NCBI GenBank assembly: GCA_025458545.1
Contig: JALOSH010000418.1
Span: 1 to 5,722, forward strand
DNA length: 5,722 bases
Source: Hydrogenophaga sp.
Lineage (GTDB): Bacteria; Pseudomonadota; Gammaproteobacteria; Burkholderiales; Burkholderiaceae
Reading direction: 5' to 3'
Under the pieces are notes generated by a model. It saw nothing but the letters and a program-made list of their open reading frames with translations, made no database searches and was not told the origin of the DNA. Positions within the stretch are counted from its first letter, which is position 1. Each line of letters begins with the position of its first letter. Shown piece after piece: positions 5,141 to 5,722 of the stretch. The position numbers and the translations under genes were made by a program.

Positions 5141-5722
5141 ATGAGCACCACCCATCCGTTTGACGTCCTCATCATCGGGAGCGGCCTGGCTGGCCTGACC
5201 GCCGCCCTTCAGCTGGCACCCACCCATCGCGTGGCGGTGGTCACCAAGCGCGGCATCTCCGACGGATCGAGCAATTGGGCCCAGGGCGGCATCGCCTCAG
5301 TGCTGGCCGAGGGCGACAGCTTCGAATCCCACGTGCAGGACACCCTGATTGCAGGTGCCGGTCTCTGCGACCTGGAAGCGACGAAATTCACCGTGGAGAA
5401 TGCGCCCGGCGCCATCGCCTGGCTGCAGGAACTGGGCGTGCCCTTCTCCACTGAAAACGGCGAACTGCACCTGACCCGCGAGGGCGGTCACACGCACCGG
5501 CGCATCGTGCACGCCACCGACGCCACCGGCGCGGCGGTTCAGGCCACCCTGAGCCAACGGGCGCGCGCCACGCCTGGCATCACATTCTTTGAAAATCACA
5601 TGCTGGTCGACCTGATCACCGACCGCAGGCTGCCGGGCTTCAAGCCCCGCAGCAGCCCGGTGCATTGCCATGGTGCGTACGTGCTCGATGTGGACCGTGA
5701 CGTGGTCGAGACCTTCCGCGCG
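5141..5722 (+). CDS. nadB: L-aspartate oxidase, N-terminal part (3' end outside window)
   Basis: FAD enzyme oxidising L-aspartate to iminoaspartate, the first step of de novo NAD synthesis, normally with quinolinate synthase NadA as partner. 194 residues are present, about a third of a usual NadB, and the frame is open to the window end. The dinucleotide-binding motif GSGLAG is at residues 13-18, preceded by the strand DVLII and followed by a helix. The flavoprotein signature SSNWAQGGIAS is at 43-53, and the substrate-region motif HLTREGGHTHRRIVHATDA at 110-128 is typical of NadB, separating it from succinate dehydrogenase and fumarate reductase flavoproteins. The ATG at 5141 gives the normal short N-terminus before the FAD motif. 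The Shine-Dalgarno is weak (a GAG about nine bases upstream). It follows scpA on the same strand after 140 bases and may be transcribed separately. No frame damage in the visible part. Confidence 0.97.
   Translation, partial: MSTTHPFDVLIIGSGLAGLTAALQLAPTHRVAVVTKRGISDGSSNWAQGGIASVLAEGDSFESHVQDTLIAGAGLCDLEATKFTVENAPGAIAWLQELGVPFSTENGELHLTREGGHTHRRIVHATDATGAAVQATLSQRARATPGITFFENHMLVDLITDRRLPGFKPRSSPVHCHGAYVLDVDRDVVETFRA

Noticed and set aside
5018..5227. 69-codon minus-strand frame covering the scpA-nadB gap
   Set aside because: It overlaps the start of nadB, resembles no family I know, and has no supported ribosome-binding site.

Overview
The window is GC-rich, densely packed bacterial chromosome that reads as ordinary Betaproteobacteria, most likely Burkholderiales and probably Comamonadaceae. 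The basis is the protein families themselves: a DUF3460 protein directly upstream of scpA, the sequence style of MetG, ScpA and NadB, and a codon bias so GC-rich that long shadow frames open on every strand. No tRNA, rRNA, insertion sequence or CRISPR array is visible, and no stretch of more than about 140 bases lacks a gene.

Layout. (1) Positions 1-666 hold the 3' end of metG (methionyl-tRNA synthetase) with its C-terminal tRNA-binding domain. (2) Convergent to it, positions 1210-686 on the minus strand encode a lipoprotein made of two tandem SmpA/OmlA (BamE-like) units. (3) Divergent from that, starting at 1320, is a SulP-family anion transporter. It runs without a separating start codon into (4) a zinc carbonic-anhydrase-like protein (about 2843-3907) whose active-site layout, CxDxR then His and Cys ten residues apart, resembles the carboxysome shell enzyme CsoSCA rather than ordinary beta-carbonic anhydrases. 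(5) Then follow DUF3460 (3948-4160), (6) scpA (4195-5000, chromosome segregation) and (7) the 5' part of nadB (5141 to the window end, NAD biosynthesis).

The most interesting content is the SulP plus CsoSCA-like pair. It suggests a bicarbonate uptake or CO2/bicarbonate interconversion module outside any carboxysome context, possibly as one fused polypeptide. The evidence is motif-level and contextual, so the substrate is inferred.

The window also carries three apparent lesions in conserved genes within about 2 kb. The SulP protein lacks the expected last transmembrane helix and linker before its STAS domain. The SulP and carbonic anhydrase frames are out of register by one base at about 2840. 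The scpA frame is broken at about 4567, with the usual acidic linker missing. Each looks like a deletion relative to family expectation. Whether they are real or come from assembly or sequencing cannot be decided from the sequence alone, and their clustering argues for checking the reads first.
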